Below, one piece after another: positions 1 to 7,575 of a DNA stretch of 24,047 bases. Made by a program: the position numbers and the translations under genes. The notes under the pieces were generated by a model. That model was not told the origin of the DNA. It saw nothing but the letters and a program-made list of their open reading frames with translations, and searched no databases. The first letter of the stretch is position 1; each line of letters opens with the position of its first letter. Source of the DNA: CAZQHK01 sp964593455 (GTDB taxonomy: Bacteria > Muiribacteriota > CAYSPT01); assembly GCA_964593455.1 (NCBI GenBank), contig CAZQHK010000054.1, forward strand, positions 1 to 24,047. Reading direction: 5' to 3'.

Positions 1-172
1 ATCCAGGTTCGAGTCTAACATAAAAACTGGACCGGTTTTTGGGGGGCAGGTCAGGTGATTGAATGAGTCATAATCGTCAACACTTGTTAAGAGAGCATTT
101 CAGGTAAGACGGATGGCAGACAACATAATACTCTGCTGGGCAAAATCCGGTGATAAATGATACTATTAAAGT
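1..172. other. Upstream non-coding stretch with a weak inverted repeat
   Basis: No gene start is supported here. The first 18 bases read through in frame 1 to a TAA and could be the last codons of an upstream gene, but five codons prove nothing. Positions 22-40 form an inverted repeat: AAAAAC pairs with GTTTTT around a short GC core. It could act as a weak bidirectional terminator, although its GC stem is only about three pairs. The rest holds the candidate promoter for the gene at 173. Confidence 0.3.
137..166 (+). promoter_or_regulatory. Candidate promoter giving a leaderless transcript
   Basis: A TGGGCA box (137-142), an 18-base spacer and TACTAT (161-166) with a TG one base before the -10 (extended -10 form). 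The predicted transcription start falls at or next to the ATG at 173. That fits the absence of any Shine-Dalgarno sequence before that ATG. The -35 match is only moderate. Confidence 0.3.
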
Positions 173-2020
173 ATGTTTGACCGAAAACTCTTTATTGATT
201 TGAACAGTAAGATCAAGGTTACTCTCGTCCTCCTTGTTTCACTATTGTTTCTACCGGGCGCCGACAGTGAGGCTTCGATCATCATCGTTGCCCCCCACCA
301 GAATGACGCCGTGTTCGGATGCGGCGGCCTGATCTATAAGGAAGTCCATTATAAGAAGAAAGATGTCCGGATAATTTACGTTACCGATGGAGGAGCCTCT
401 CCTGCAGCGAATGGACACGTTTCCCGGAATAAAGAAGCTCTTGCCGCCCTGGGTCATCTCGGGGTGCCACTTGAAAACGTGGTTTTCTGGGATCTTCCCG
501 ACGGCCGTTTGATGGAACTCTGGGCCGGCAGCGAGGTTTCCGGAAAGACCGGTCTGCTGAAAAACCGGTTGACCGACATGATCGGAAACCTGTTGTCAGG
601 TGAGAATATTGAAGAACTCTATCTTCCGCACCCGTATGACGGGCACTCGGACCATACGGCAACCTTCCTTTTTTTCAACTACGAGCTGAGCCGGAACAAA
701 CTCAACGGCGGTAATGGACGAACTAAAACCTGGTGTTACAGTGTCTACGGAGTGCACGAGAAACTGAAACCCGACCAGGAGATTTTTATCAGCAGCGGCC
801 GGTACGCGAAAGAGAAAGCCATAAAAGAGTTCCGTTCTCAACTCTCCCGGGAAACCATCAGGGAACTCGTGGAAAAGCTTCCGAAACGCCGTGAGTATTT
901 CTGGTTAAACACTCAGCGCGGACTTGATTTTCTAGGGCTGGTGGAGGCTGACTGCTTGAGAATCGGCCAAAACATGAGGGAACATGGATACGATGTTAAC
1001 CTGGGAGTCGTCCTCGATGTCAGCCGCAGGAACAGCGCTGCTCAAAATCCCCTGGCCGGAAAACAAAGAATCTTTTCCCACACACCCGAGCACGTGAGCC
1101 TACTCGGGACCGCCGAAGTCAAAGGGTATGTCCGCTCAGGAATCATCCCATGCGTCAAGCATTTCCCGGGGCTGGGAGCGAGCGTGGCGGACTCTCATTC
1201 GAGACTGCCCCGGATCGAAAGTTCCCGGGACATGATGGACCGAATTGATCTGATGCCTTACCGGGACATCCTGCCCAGTCACCCGGCCTGGGTCATGACC
1301 GCCCACGCTGTGTACCCGGAAATTGACGATCTCCCGGCTTCGCTATCACCGGTGTTCCAGACTGGTATTTTACGATCAACTCTCGGTTTCCGGGGACTCA
1401 TCATTTCCGATGAGTTGATGGTGATGCAGGCTCTCAACGAGTTCCTGGAAGACGGGAAACGCACCATTCACGGGCTCCCGGTTTCCCAGGCCATCGACCG
1501 GTATGGGCTTAACGCCTTGAAAGGCATCCTGGCTGTCAAAGCGGGAACCGATCTGCTCCTGTACTTCACCACGCTTCACGAGCAGAACTCTCGGGACGAG
1601 ATCGTGGCAATTAGGGACGCTATTTGCCAGGCGGTTCGTGACCGCTGGATAATCGAAGACCGGTTGGCAGAATCTATCGGGAGGATATTCGAAGAAAAAA
1701 TCAGGCTGTACGGCCCGGAGTTCCTCGGGGAGCAGGCGCCCGGCGTGTTTATCGACGCCATGAGCTTGGAAGAAAAAGTGGCCCAGATGATGGTAGTGGA
1801 CACAACCGGGGAAACCCTGTTTTTCAAAAAATTTAACTGCGGCGGCGTGTTCGCCAGAAAACCGGAAGTGACGGCTGAAATCATTGCTTCATGCACGATC
1901 CCACCGTTTATTCTCGGCCAATATGAAGGCGGCGACAGGTCCGTGCCTCGCCTGAAGTCCTCGATCGGCAGCCCGGGAGCTCTGGGCTCCCGATACAATG
2001 TTCTGCTTAGTGACCGGTGA
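173..2020 (+). CDS. Exported PIG-L (LmbE-like) deacetylase fused to a permuted GH3 (NagZ-like) domain
   Basis: 615 residues. Residues 14-33 form a hydrophobic export signal. Residues 34-245 are a PIG-L/LmbE-type zinc N-acetylsugar deacetylase: a PHQND motif (H42, N44, D45), a TDGG strand and HSDH (H161). Residues 252-515 match the later part of NagZ-type GH3 beta-N-acetylglucosaminidases: KHFPGLG at 329-335, the DSH dyad at 340-342 and nucleophile D413 in ISDEL. Residues 528-608 match the first part of the same fold: SLEEKVAQMM, CGGVFAR and YEGGD. The GH3 halves are therefore in reversed order, and the C-terminal piece stops about where the first begins. PIG-L catalytic Asp is replaced by N44, and the GH3 DQEGG is QYEGG, so activity is uncertain. 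Known family chemistry suggests work on N-acetylated wall sugars. There is no Shine-Dalgarno; ATG 173 is chosen as a probable leaderless start. A decaying chimera is the alternative. Confidence 0.8.
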   Translation: MFDRKLFIDLNSKIKVTLVLLVSLLFLPGADSEASIIIVAPHQNDAVFGCGGLIYKEVHYKKKDVRIIYVTDGGASPAANGHVSRNKEALAALGHLGVPLENVVFWDLPDGRLMELWAGSEVSGKTGLLKNRLTDMIGNLLSGENIEELYLPHPYDGHSDHTATFLFFNYELSRNKLNGGNGRTKTWCYSVYGVHEKLKPDQEIFISSGRYAKEKAIKEFRSQLSRETIRELVEKLPKRREYFWLNTQRGLDFLGLVEADCLRIGQNMREHGYDVNLGVVLDVSRRNSAAQNPLAGKQRIFSHTPEHVSLLGTAEVKGYVRSGIIPCVKHFPGLGASVADSHSRLPRIESSRDMMDRIDLMPYRDILPSHPAWVMTAHAVYPEIDDLPASLSPVFQTGILRSTLGFRGLIISDELMVMQALNEFLEDGKRTIHGLPVSQAIDRYGLNALKGILAVKAGTDLLLYFTTLHEQNSRDEIVAIRDAICQAVRDRWIIEDRLAESIGRIFEEKIRLYGPEFLGEQAPGVFIDAMSLEEKVAQMMVVDTTGETLFFKKFNCGGVFARKPEVTAEIIASCTIPPFILGQYEGGDRSVPRLKSSIGSPGALGSRYNVLLSDR

Positions 2021-2083
2021 GGATTTCTATCCAAATTTCTACCGGCAGTTTAAAACCCTGCAACGATTTGTGGAGGGATATCC

Positions 2084-2137
2084 GTATGACTTTGAGAGAT
2101 ATAACCGCGGTTATCCTGGCCGCAGTAGGTTATTCAT
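2084..2137 (+). pseudogene. Possible 5' scrap of a MobA/GlmU-like nucleotidyltransferase gene
   Basis: A strong GGAGGG site at the right distance precedes an ATG that reads MTLRDITAVILAAVGYS and then stops. The signature AVILAAGxSxRMG opens nucleotidyltransferases of the MobA/IspD/GlmU type, and this peptide matches it except for an inserted Val before GYS. Nothing like the rest of such an enzyme follows before the convergent transporter gene. I read it as the surviving ribosome site and first codons of a deleted gene; with 17 codons, chance or a genuine short peptide cannot be excluded. Confidence 0.3.
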
Positions 2138-2143
2138 GAATAA
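2101..2143. repeat. Two 14-base perfect palindromes between convergent genes
   Basis: ATAACCGCGGTTAT (2101-2114) and TTATTCATGAATAA (2130-2143) are each perfect palindromes, 15 bases apart, just past the 3' end of the minus-strand transporter gene. They could form transcript-end hairpins or be protein-binding sites. No T-run follows, so a standard terminator is not supported. Confidence 0.3.
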
Positions 2144-2144
2144 T

Positions 2145-3065
2145 TCAGGTTTGCTCTGTCTTCCGGCTAGCTCTGAAGAAGGTTAGGATGGAAACCGCGA
2201 TACAGATCATACCGGTGACGCTAAAGATGGTGGGCGACTCGCCGGGGATGAGAAGCCAACTCAGGACGGCGCCGTTTATGGGAATAATAAACAGCCACAC
2301 ATTGAGTTCGGAGACCTTCACTTTTCTTACCTTCAACAGGTAATACCAGATAGAGATGGCGGCGGCGGACACCAGAGCCAGCCATCCCAGGACCAGGAAA
2401 AAAGCTACCGGAGGCTTCTCTGACGGGATACCCTCAAGCGGCAGTGACACCAGCAGCAAGGTGATTCCGCCCAGGAAAACCTGGGACGAGTTAAGTACCA
2501 GCGGCGGTATACGAAGCCGGTTTTTAGCCACGATGATGTACCCCAGGGCTGCCGAAAAACTGCTCATCAGCAAGAGCATGATGCCGCTGAACTCTTTAAG
2601 CCCGGCGGCCTGCCAGGGCTGGCGGGAAAGACTGATGACGGCCACCCCGATAATGCCGATGATGAGGCTGACAACCTTGGCGGAATTCAATCGTTCCCCG
2701 GGCATCAGGAAGTGGGCTGTAAGAGCAGTGATAAGGGGGGCCGAACCAATAACAATGGCGGCCAGTGCTCCCGGCACCAGCGTCATGCCGGCATAGAATA
2801 GCCCGTAGTGAAGCGATGTCTGAAACATGCTTAGTACGAACACCGGCCGCGCGTTGGCGGTAACGGTACGGAAAAATGTTCTCAGGTGGCCGCAAAACGG
2901 CAGGAGCAGCAGTCCGGCCATGGTGAACCGGGCCCCGGCAAAAGAAACCGGACCGGCGAAACGCAAACCGTACTTAATGGCCACGAAAGCGGTGGACCAC
3001 AATACGCAGGCCAGGATTGCCAGCGCAGCGGTGCCGGTACCAGTACGGGTGGAATTATCTTTCAT
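2145..3065 (-). CDS. EamA-family (DMT superfamily) transporter
   Basis: 306 residues from the ATG at 3065, with about ten hydrophobic helices in two repeats typical of EamA/DMT permeases. The first repeat opens ALAILACVLWSTAFVAIKYG, with the characteristic W-x3-F near the start of helix 1, and GARFTMAGLLLLPF follows in helix 2. The second repeat starts around EFSGIMLLLMSSFSAALGY. The family exports amino acids and related metabolites; the substrate here cannot be read from sequence. It is the last gene of the glutamate synthase/asnB operon, 146 bases after asnB, so export of an amino acid from this pathway is a reasonable inference. The frame stays open upstream, but ATG 3065 best fits the family N-terminus. 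Its start overlaps the stop of a small upstream frame (ATGA), suggesting coupled translation. Confidence 0.85.
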   Translation of the reverse strand: MKDNSTRTGTGTAALAILACVLWSTAFVAIKYGLRFAGPVSFAGARFTMAGLLLLPFCGHLRTFFRTVTANARPVFVLSMFQTSLHYGLFYAGMTLVPGALAAIVIGSAPLITALTAHFLMPGERLNSAKVVSLIIGIIGVAVISLSRQPWQAAGLKEFSGIMLLLMSSFSAALGYIIVAKNRLRIPPLVLNSSQVFLGGITLLLVSLPLEGIPSEKPPVAFFLVLGWLALVSAAAISIWYYLLKVRKVKVSELNVWLFIIPINGAVLSWLLIPGESPTIFSVTGMICIAVSILTFFRASRKTEQT

Positions 3066-3127
3066 CGCGGGTCTTTCAACGGGTGCCGATGGGAGGATTG
3101 CCGATGGCAAATATGTGTTTTTTCCAC
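3062..3127 (-). CDS. Possible 21-residue His/Arg-rich leader peptide
   Basis: GTG 3127 lies 7 bases after a very strong GGGGAGG (3135-3141). The frame encodes 21 residues ending CHRQSSHRHPLKDPR, and its TGA overlaps the ATG of the transporter gene (ATGA). This strong ribosome site is not correctly placed for any start of the transporter itself, so ribosomes would enter here and pass to the transporter by coupling. Four His and four Arg in 21 residues is unusual. It resembles no leader I know; chance placement of the site remains possible. Confidence 0.4.
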   Translation of the reverse strand: MEKTHICHRQSSHRHPLKDPR

Positions 3128-3211
3128 GACGCAACCTCCCCTGGAACAGTGCGGCTTTGAAGTTTAATAGGGTACATTGTAGCCGCAATGACAGTCCGCT
3201 CCAGAAAAAAA

Positions 3212-4876
3212 TTAATACGCCTGTTTGTGGACCGTTTGTACGGCGCGCCCCGATGGATCGACACAGTTTTTCAACTGTTCATCCCATTCCAATGCTTTGG
3301 CTGTCGAGCAGGCTACGGAAGGCCCTCCGGGTACGCATCTGGCTGCGTCTTCCAGTGGAAACAGTTTTTCGAATAGCTCCCGGTACATATATGCTTCCTT
3401 GGTGGTCGGCGTATTATACGGAAACCGAAAATTAGCCGTTTCCATTTGCCGGTCATCAATCCGTTTTTCAGCCACTTCTTTCAAGGTGTCTATCCAGCCG
3501 TAGCCGACCCCGTCTGAGAATTGTTCCTTTTGCCGCCAAGCCACGGAAGCCGGCAGATAATGGCCGAAACACTCACGTAGAATGTGTTTTTCCATCCGGT
3601 CCTGGCCGCACATCTTATCCCGGGGATTAAGTCTCATGGCCACATCCAGGAAAGCTTTATCCAGGTAGGGAACCCGCGCTTCCACCCCCCAGGCGGCCAT
3701 TGATTTGTTGGCGCGAATACAATCGTACATGTTCAAGGCCAGCAGTTTACGTACCGTTTCTTCATGGAACTCACGGTCATTGGGAGCTTTGTGAAAGTAC
3801 AGATACCCGCCAAAGATTTCATCAGCGCCTTCACCGGAGAGCACCATTTTGATTCCCATGGCTTTTATTTTACGAGCCATCAAATACATGGGGGTGGAAG
3901 CACGAATGGTAGTAACATCATAGGTTTCCACGTGATAAATTACATCTTTAATGGCATCCAGGCCTTCCTGAATGGTATAGGTGAACTCATGATGTACGGT
4001 ACCCAGATGGTTGGCCACGTCACGGGCCGCTTTTAAATCAGGTGACTGGGCAAGCCCGATGGAAAAAGAATGCAAACGCGGCCACCAGGCCTCACTTCGT
4101 TCATCATCTTCCACCCGGCGGGCGGCATATATTTTGGTAATAGCGGAAAGAATAGATGAGTCCAATCCGCCAGACAGCAGTACACCGTATGGTACGTCTG
4201 TCATCAGTTGGCGTTTGACTGCCTTTTCCAGAGATCGACACAGATCCTCATGATCGGTGTGGTTATCCTTGACGGCCTCGAAATCAAACCAATCACGCCG
4301 GTAATAACGCACCGGTTCCCCGTTTTTGCTCCATAGGAAATGTCCCGGAGGAAACTCGCTGATGGTGCGGCACACGGGAACCAGCGCCTTCATTTCAGAA
4401 GCAACATAATAGTTGCCGTGTTCATCATGCCCGTGATACAGAGGAACAATTCCTATATGGTCACGGCCAATCAGGTAGGCGTCCTTTTCTTGATCGTAGA
4501 GAACGAAAGCGAAAATCCCATTGAGGTGTTCCAGCATATCAGGCCCTTTTTCCTGATACAAAGCCAGGATGACCTCACAGTCCGACTCGGTCAAAAAGGA
4601 ATAACCAGAGGTTAGCTCTCGGCGCAACTCCTGGTGATTATATATCTCCCCATTCACGGCCAGTATATGTGATTTAGCGGGATTATAAAGGGGTTGAGCG
4701 CCACTTATTAAATCAACGATAGCCAGCCGCTCGTGGGCTAAAATAGCTTTATCGGAAGAATAGATACCGGACCAATCAGGACCGCGGTGACGCATCTTTC
4801 TCGACATCTCCAGAGCGGTTTCACGCAACCTGGCCGGATCACTTTTAATATTTAAAATGCAAAAAATAGAACACAT
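3212..4876 (-). CDS. asnB: Asparagine synthetase, glutamine-hydrolysing
   Basis: 554 residues, the usual AsnB length. Makes asparagine and glutamate from aspartate, glutamine and ATP in the cytosol. Cys2 directly follows the initiator Met and would be the glutaminase nucleophile. The class II glutaminase domain shows RHRGPD (30-34), LAIVDL, NGEIYNH (75-81) and the ESDCE segment near 97-101. The synthetase domain carries the PP-loop LLSGGLDSS (233-241) and LSGEGADEIFGGY. The ATG has GGAGG six bases upstream, and only 17 bases separate it from the preceding glutamate synthase gene, so the two are co-transcribed. Placement with a glutamate synthase links it to the same glutamine pool. It looks intact. 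Confidence 0.95.
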   Translation of the reverse strand: MCSIFCILNIKSDPARLRETALEMSRKMRHRGPDWSGIYSSDKAILAHERLAIVDLISGAQPLYNPAKSHILAVNGEIYNHQELRRELTSGYSFLTESDCEVILALYQEKGPDMLEHLNGIFAFVLYDQEKDAYLIGRDHIGIVPLYHGHDEHGNYYVASEMKALVPVCRTISEFPPGHFLWSKNGEPVRYYRRDWFDFEAVKDNHTDHEDLCRSLEKAVKRQLMTDVPYGVLLSGGLDSSILSAITKIYAARRVEDDERSEAWWPRLHSFSIGLAQSPDLKAARDVANHLGTVHHEFTYTIQEGLDAIKDVIYHVETYDVTTIRASTPMYLMARKIKAMGIKMVLSGEGADEIFGGYLYFHKAPNDREFHEETVRKLLALNMYDCIRANKSMAAWGVEARVPYLDKAFLDVAMRLNPRDKMCGQDRMEKHILRECFGHYLPASVAWRQKEQFSDGVGYGWIDTLKEVAEKRIDDRQMETANFRFPYNTPTTKEAYMYRELFEKLFPLEDAARCVPGGPSVACSTAKALEWDEQLKNCVDPSGRAVQTVHKQAY

Positions 4877-4893
4877 AGTTTCCTCCGGTCAAT

Positions 4894-7557
4894 CTAAATT
4901 AGAATAGCCGGTCTCTGCGCGGAGACGCTGACTTTGCGGTAGACATCACCAGGTTGCCGCCTCTCACCGGCCACGGTCAGGAGATCGTCTACTCCAATGC
5001 CGAACAGCCGTTCGTTCTCTTCCAGGTAGGGTAGTATGAGCGCCCAATCCTCGTCGGCCAGCGTGGAGAAGCTGCCGCCGTTTAGCTGATTTTCTTCAAC
5101 CCGGCAGAAAGGATCGCGGAAATAAATGGCTCCGCCGGAAGCCAGCGAGAAGAGGTTGCCGCCGGGATAGGGAGTGTCAAGATCCACCGGTACACCCTGC
5201 TCATTGAAAGTGATGCCGTTAAGAATGACAAACCCGCCCCCAGCCTGTGGATCTCCGGCCATGAATGACTCCGCCAGATAGTCAAGACAGGTACCGTTGA
5301 TCACCGCCCGGGGATTACCCACGGCGTTGATAAGAGGCCGGCCGGCAGCATTACCCATCACGAAGATCTCACCGCCTTTGGCCCCGTAGAGGAAAGTCTG
5401 CCCGACGTCACCCTGAACGACCAGTTTGCCGCGTTTCAGGATCTGTCCTAACTGGTCTTGAGCGGTACCATGGACAACCATCTCAGCCCCGTCAAGCCCC
5501 GAGCCGAGATAGTCGCCGCTGGAACCGTAGACTTCAATACGAGTACCGGTGCTCTCTCCTCCCAAACCGCATCCCAGGAACCGTTGGCCTTCAAGTCCGA
5601 ATACCACCATGTTCCGCCAGCCGTGATCATGACAAGCAACCACAAACCGGGCCAGGCTCTCGGATCCTTCGGGTGGAAAACCGGCGGCATCAATAAATAA
5701 ACTACTATCACCCATCGGGGGAGTCTTGACCGATTGTCTGGTTGCATATCCTACCCGAGCGAGGCCACTGTATTGCGTTCCGGACAAGCAGGGTACCGTG
5801 CTAAAAAGCCTGGTAAGCGTTTCCAGAACCAGGCTCTTCACCCAGGCGGCCTTGTTTTTTCCCGTATCGTACTGGCGGTCAAGCAATAAAGTCAGATATT
5901 CGATGGTGAAAACACGTGCCTCATCATTCTGGCGGGCGTCATGGCAAATACTCTCCAACACCTTTTTTATTTCACGGTAATCCATGTCTTTCATGGCGGT
6001 ACTCAGAGAGACAAAAACAGATTTCGGCGACCGGGCATCCAGTAACGAAACTTCTCCTAATTTAGATGGTCCGATAAGGCCGGCAGCCGGATCGTTCTGA
6101 TGCCTGGAATTGCGAGGTTTCTCCGGAGAAACCGTATCTATAATCCACGGCCGGTATTTTTTTTTGCTGGAAAACAAAACGTCTTCCCCGAACTTGTTTG
6201 AACAAGAAACAGTACGATTCTCTCCACATCCGTTGACGGTAAACATGAAGGCTCCACCGTCAGTGTAGCTGCCGCCCCGGGCATTCCAATACCGGTCCGC
6301 CCGGGGGCAGATTCGGCTGTCGGCAGCGGTAAGACTCTCCAAAACAGCATCTATGGCCTGTTTTTCAGAAGCGATCAGCCCTATTTTGAACCGGTCATTG
6401 TTCGTGAATAGTTGCTCTTGCACTGCAAACACCTGTGGCCGGAGCATGGATGTATCAGTAATACCGATGAGTTGAGTTTTTTCTTGCTCCGGTTGGCTGC
6501 GGGCCAGGATAAAAAACCAGGGACCGTCGGGAGAAGCATGTTGGTGAGCCCACTGGATGGCTCTGTAAATCTTTTTCCGCTCGGTTGGAAGCATGAGAAA
6601 ATCCCGTTCCGTGGTGGGAGCCAGCGCCTCGCAGATATACTCCAGCGGATAGCCGTAGATCCGGTCATAGAGGTCGAAAAGCAGCACCGACACTTCGGTG
6701 TCGGTGAGGAACAGCGGCCGGTAGTTCCGCTGCTGCAAATACTCGCTTATGGCTTGGTAGTTGGCAAAATCCCCGTTATGAACCAACGCCTCGTTCATTC
6801 CGATAAACGGATGAGCTCCTCCTGGATGCCATACCCGTCCCTTGGTAGGATAACGCTGGTGAGCGATCCACACGTGCGCCCGGCAGTGGTCGAGCCCGTA
6901 ATACTCGATAACCTGCTCAGCATACCCCACAATTTTGAAGATCAACAAATCCCGTCCGTGGGATAACACGAAAGCTTGTTTTTCTCCGAGGGAGGAGTAG
7001 TAGCGGCGGTTGATCCGGAAGCTTGTCTGATACACAAGTTCATCTTCCATCGTCCGTGGATCCGTATCCGCCAACCGGTTTTTACCGGTAAATTGCTCCA
7101 GTCTCTTTTTTTTCACACGAACGAAATACCGCCACACGTCAGGAGGCCGGACCGTCAACCCTGAAATGTCTCGATAGTCCCCCTCCGGTTCGCACGCATA
7201 GCCCTGGTATATATCATAGATGTCTTTCAGGTAACGCTTCTCCAGATGCCCACGAATATCCGGATTGAGATATGCGATCTGGAGCATGTAGCAATCTCTC
7301 AGCACCTCGGCAGGGACTTTCATCTGTTCTGCTGAGAGTCCGGCGGCGGCAATCCCGCCTCCTTTTCCATTTCCCCGGTTGTGCATCCTGATGCAGGCGC
7401 TTTTTAAGTACTGCCCTTCCACAGCCCGGGAGGCAGCCAGGCCCACGACTCCGCAGCCGCCCTCTGCCACCCGGGGCTTGATGAATTCTTCCAATCGTCC
7501 GGAAAACAAATCCGCTCGTGAGGAGAGCAGTTTCTCGGTCCGGGTGTTACCTGTCAT
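4894..7557 (-). CDS. Glutamate synthase glutaminase + GXGXG subunit (GltB-like, lacks FMN domain)
   Basis: 887 residues. Residues 35 to about 420 are a class II glutamine amidotransferase: EGGCGVVGL with the likely nucleophile C35, HNRGNGKGGG (59-68), HQRYPTKGRVW (233-243) and VHNGDF (259-264). Residues about 615-800 form the GXGXG beta-helix of glutamate synthases, with repeats such as GCGLGGES, GSGLDGAEM and GDVGQTFLYGAKGG. The central FMN domain of ordinary GltB is absent and is encoded by the next upstream gene. This subunit would hydrolyse glutamine and pass ammonia to its partner. C35 lies behind 34 residues, so activity would need propeptide removal, as in known GltB. The start has AAGGA about nine bases upstream; the gap from the FMN subunit gene is 18 bases. 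Confidence 0.88.
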   Translation of the reverse strand: MTGNTRTEKLLSSRADLFSGRLEEFIKPRVAEGGCGVVGLAASRAVEGQYLKSACIRMHNRGNGKGGGIAAAGLSAEQMKVPAEVLRDCYMLQIAYLNPDIRGHLEKRYLKDIYDIYQGYACEPEGDYRDISGLTVRPPDVWRYFVRVKKKRLEQFTGKNRLADTDPRTMEDELVYQTSFRINRRYYSSLGEKQAFVLSHGRDLLIFKIVGYAEQVIEYYGLDHCRAHVWIAHQRYPTKGRVWHPGGAHPFIGMNEALVHNGDFANYQAISEYLQQRNYRPLFLTDTEVSVLLFDLYDRIYGYPLEYICEALAPTTERDFLMLPTERKKIYRAIQWAHQHASPDGPWFFILARSQPEQEKTQLIGITDTSMLRPQVFAVQEQLFTNNDRFKIGLIASEKQAIDAVLESLTAADSRICPRADRYWNARGGSYTDGGAFMFTVNGCGENRTVSCSNKFGEDVLFSSKKKYRPWIIDTVSPEKPRNSRHQNDPAAGLIGPSKLGEVSLLDARSPKSVFVSLSTAMKDMDYREIKKVLESICHDARQNDEARVFTIEYLTLLLDRQYDTGKNKAAWVKSLVLETLTRLFSTVPCLSGTQYSGLARVGYATRQSVKTPPMGDSSLFIDAAGFPPEGSESLARFVVACHDHGWRNMVVFGLEGQRFLGCGLGGESTGTRIEVYGSSGDYLGSGLDGAEMVVHGTAQDQLGQILKRGKLVVQGDVGQTFLYGAKGGEIFVMGNAAGRPLINAVGNPRAVINGTCLDYLAESFMAGDPQAGGGFVILNGITFNEQGVPVDLDTPYPGGNLFSLASGGAIYFRDPFCRVEENQLNGGSFSTLADEDWALILPYLEENERLFGIGVDDLLTVAGERRQPGDVYRKVSVSAQRPAILI

Positions 7558-7575
7558 TCATCCCATCCTTACCTT

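Noticed and set aside
1975..1993. Hairpin CGGGAGC / GCTCCCG near the end of the PIG-L-GH3 gene as a terminator
   Set aside because: It lies inside the coding region and no T-run follows.
3066..3188. Longer N-terminus for the EamA transporter starting at 3188
   Set aside because: The extra 41 residues are not hydrophobic or family-like, no ribosome site precedes that start, and a normal first helix follows ATG 3065.
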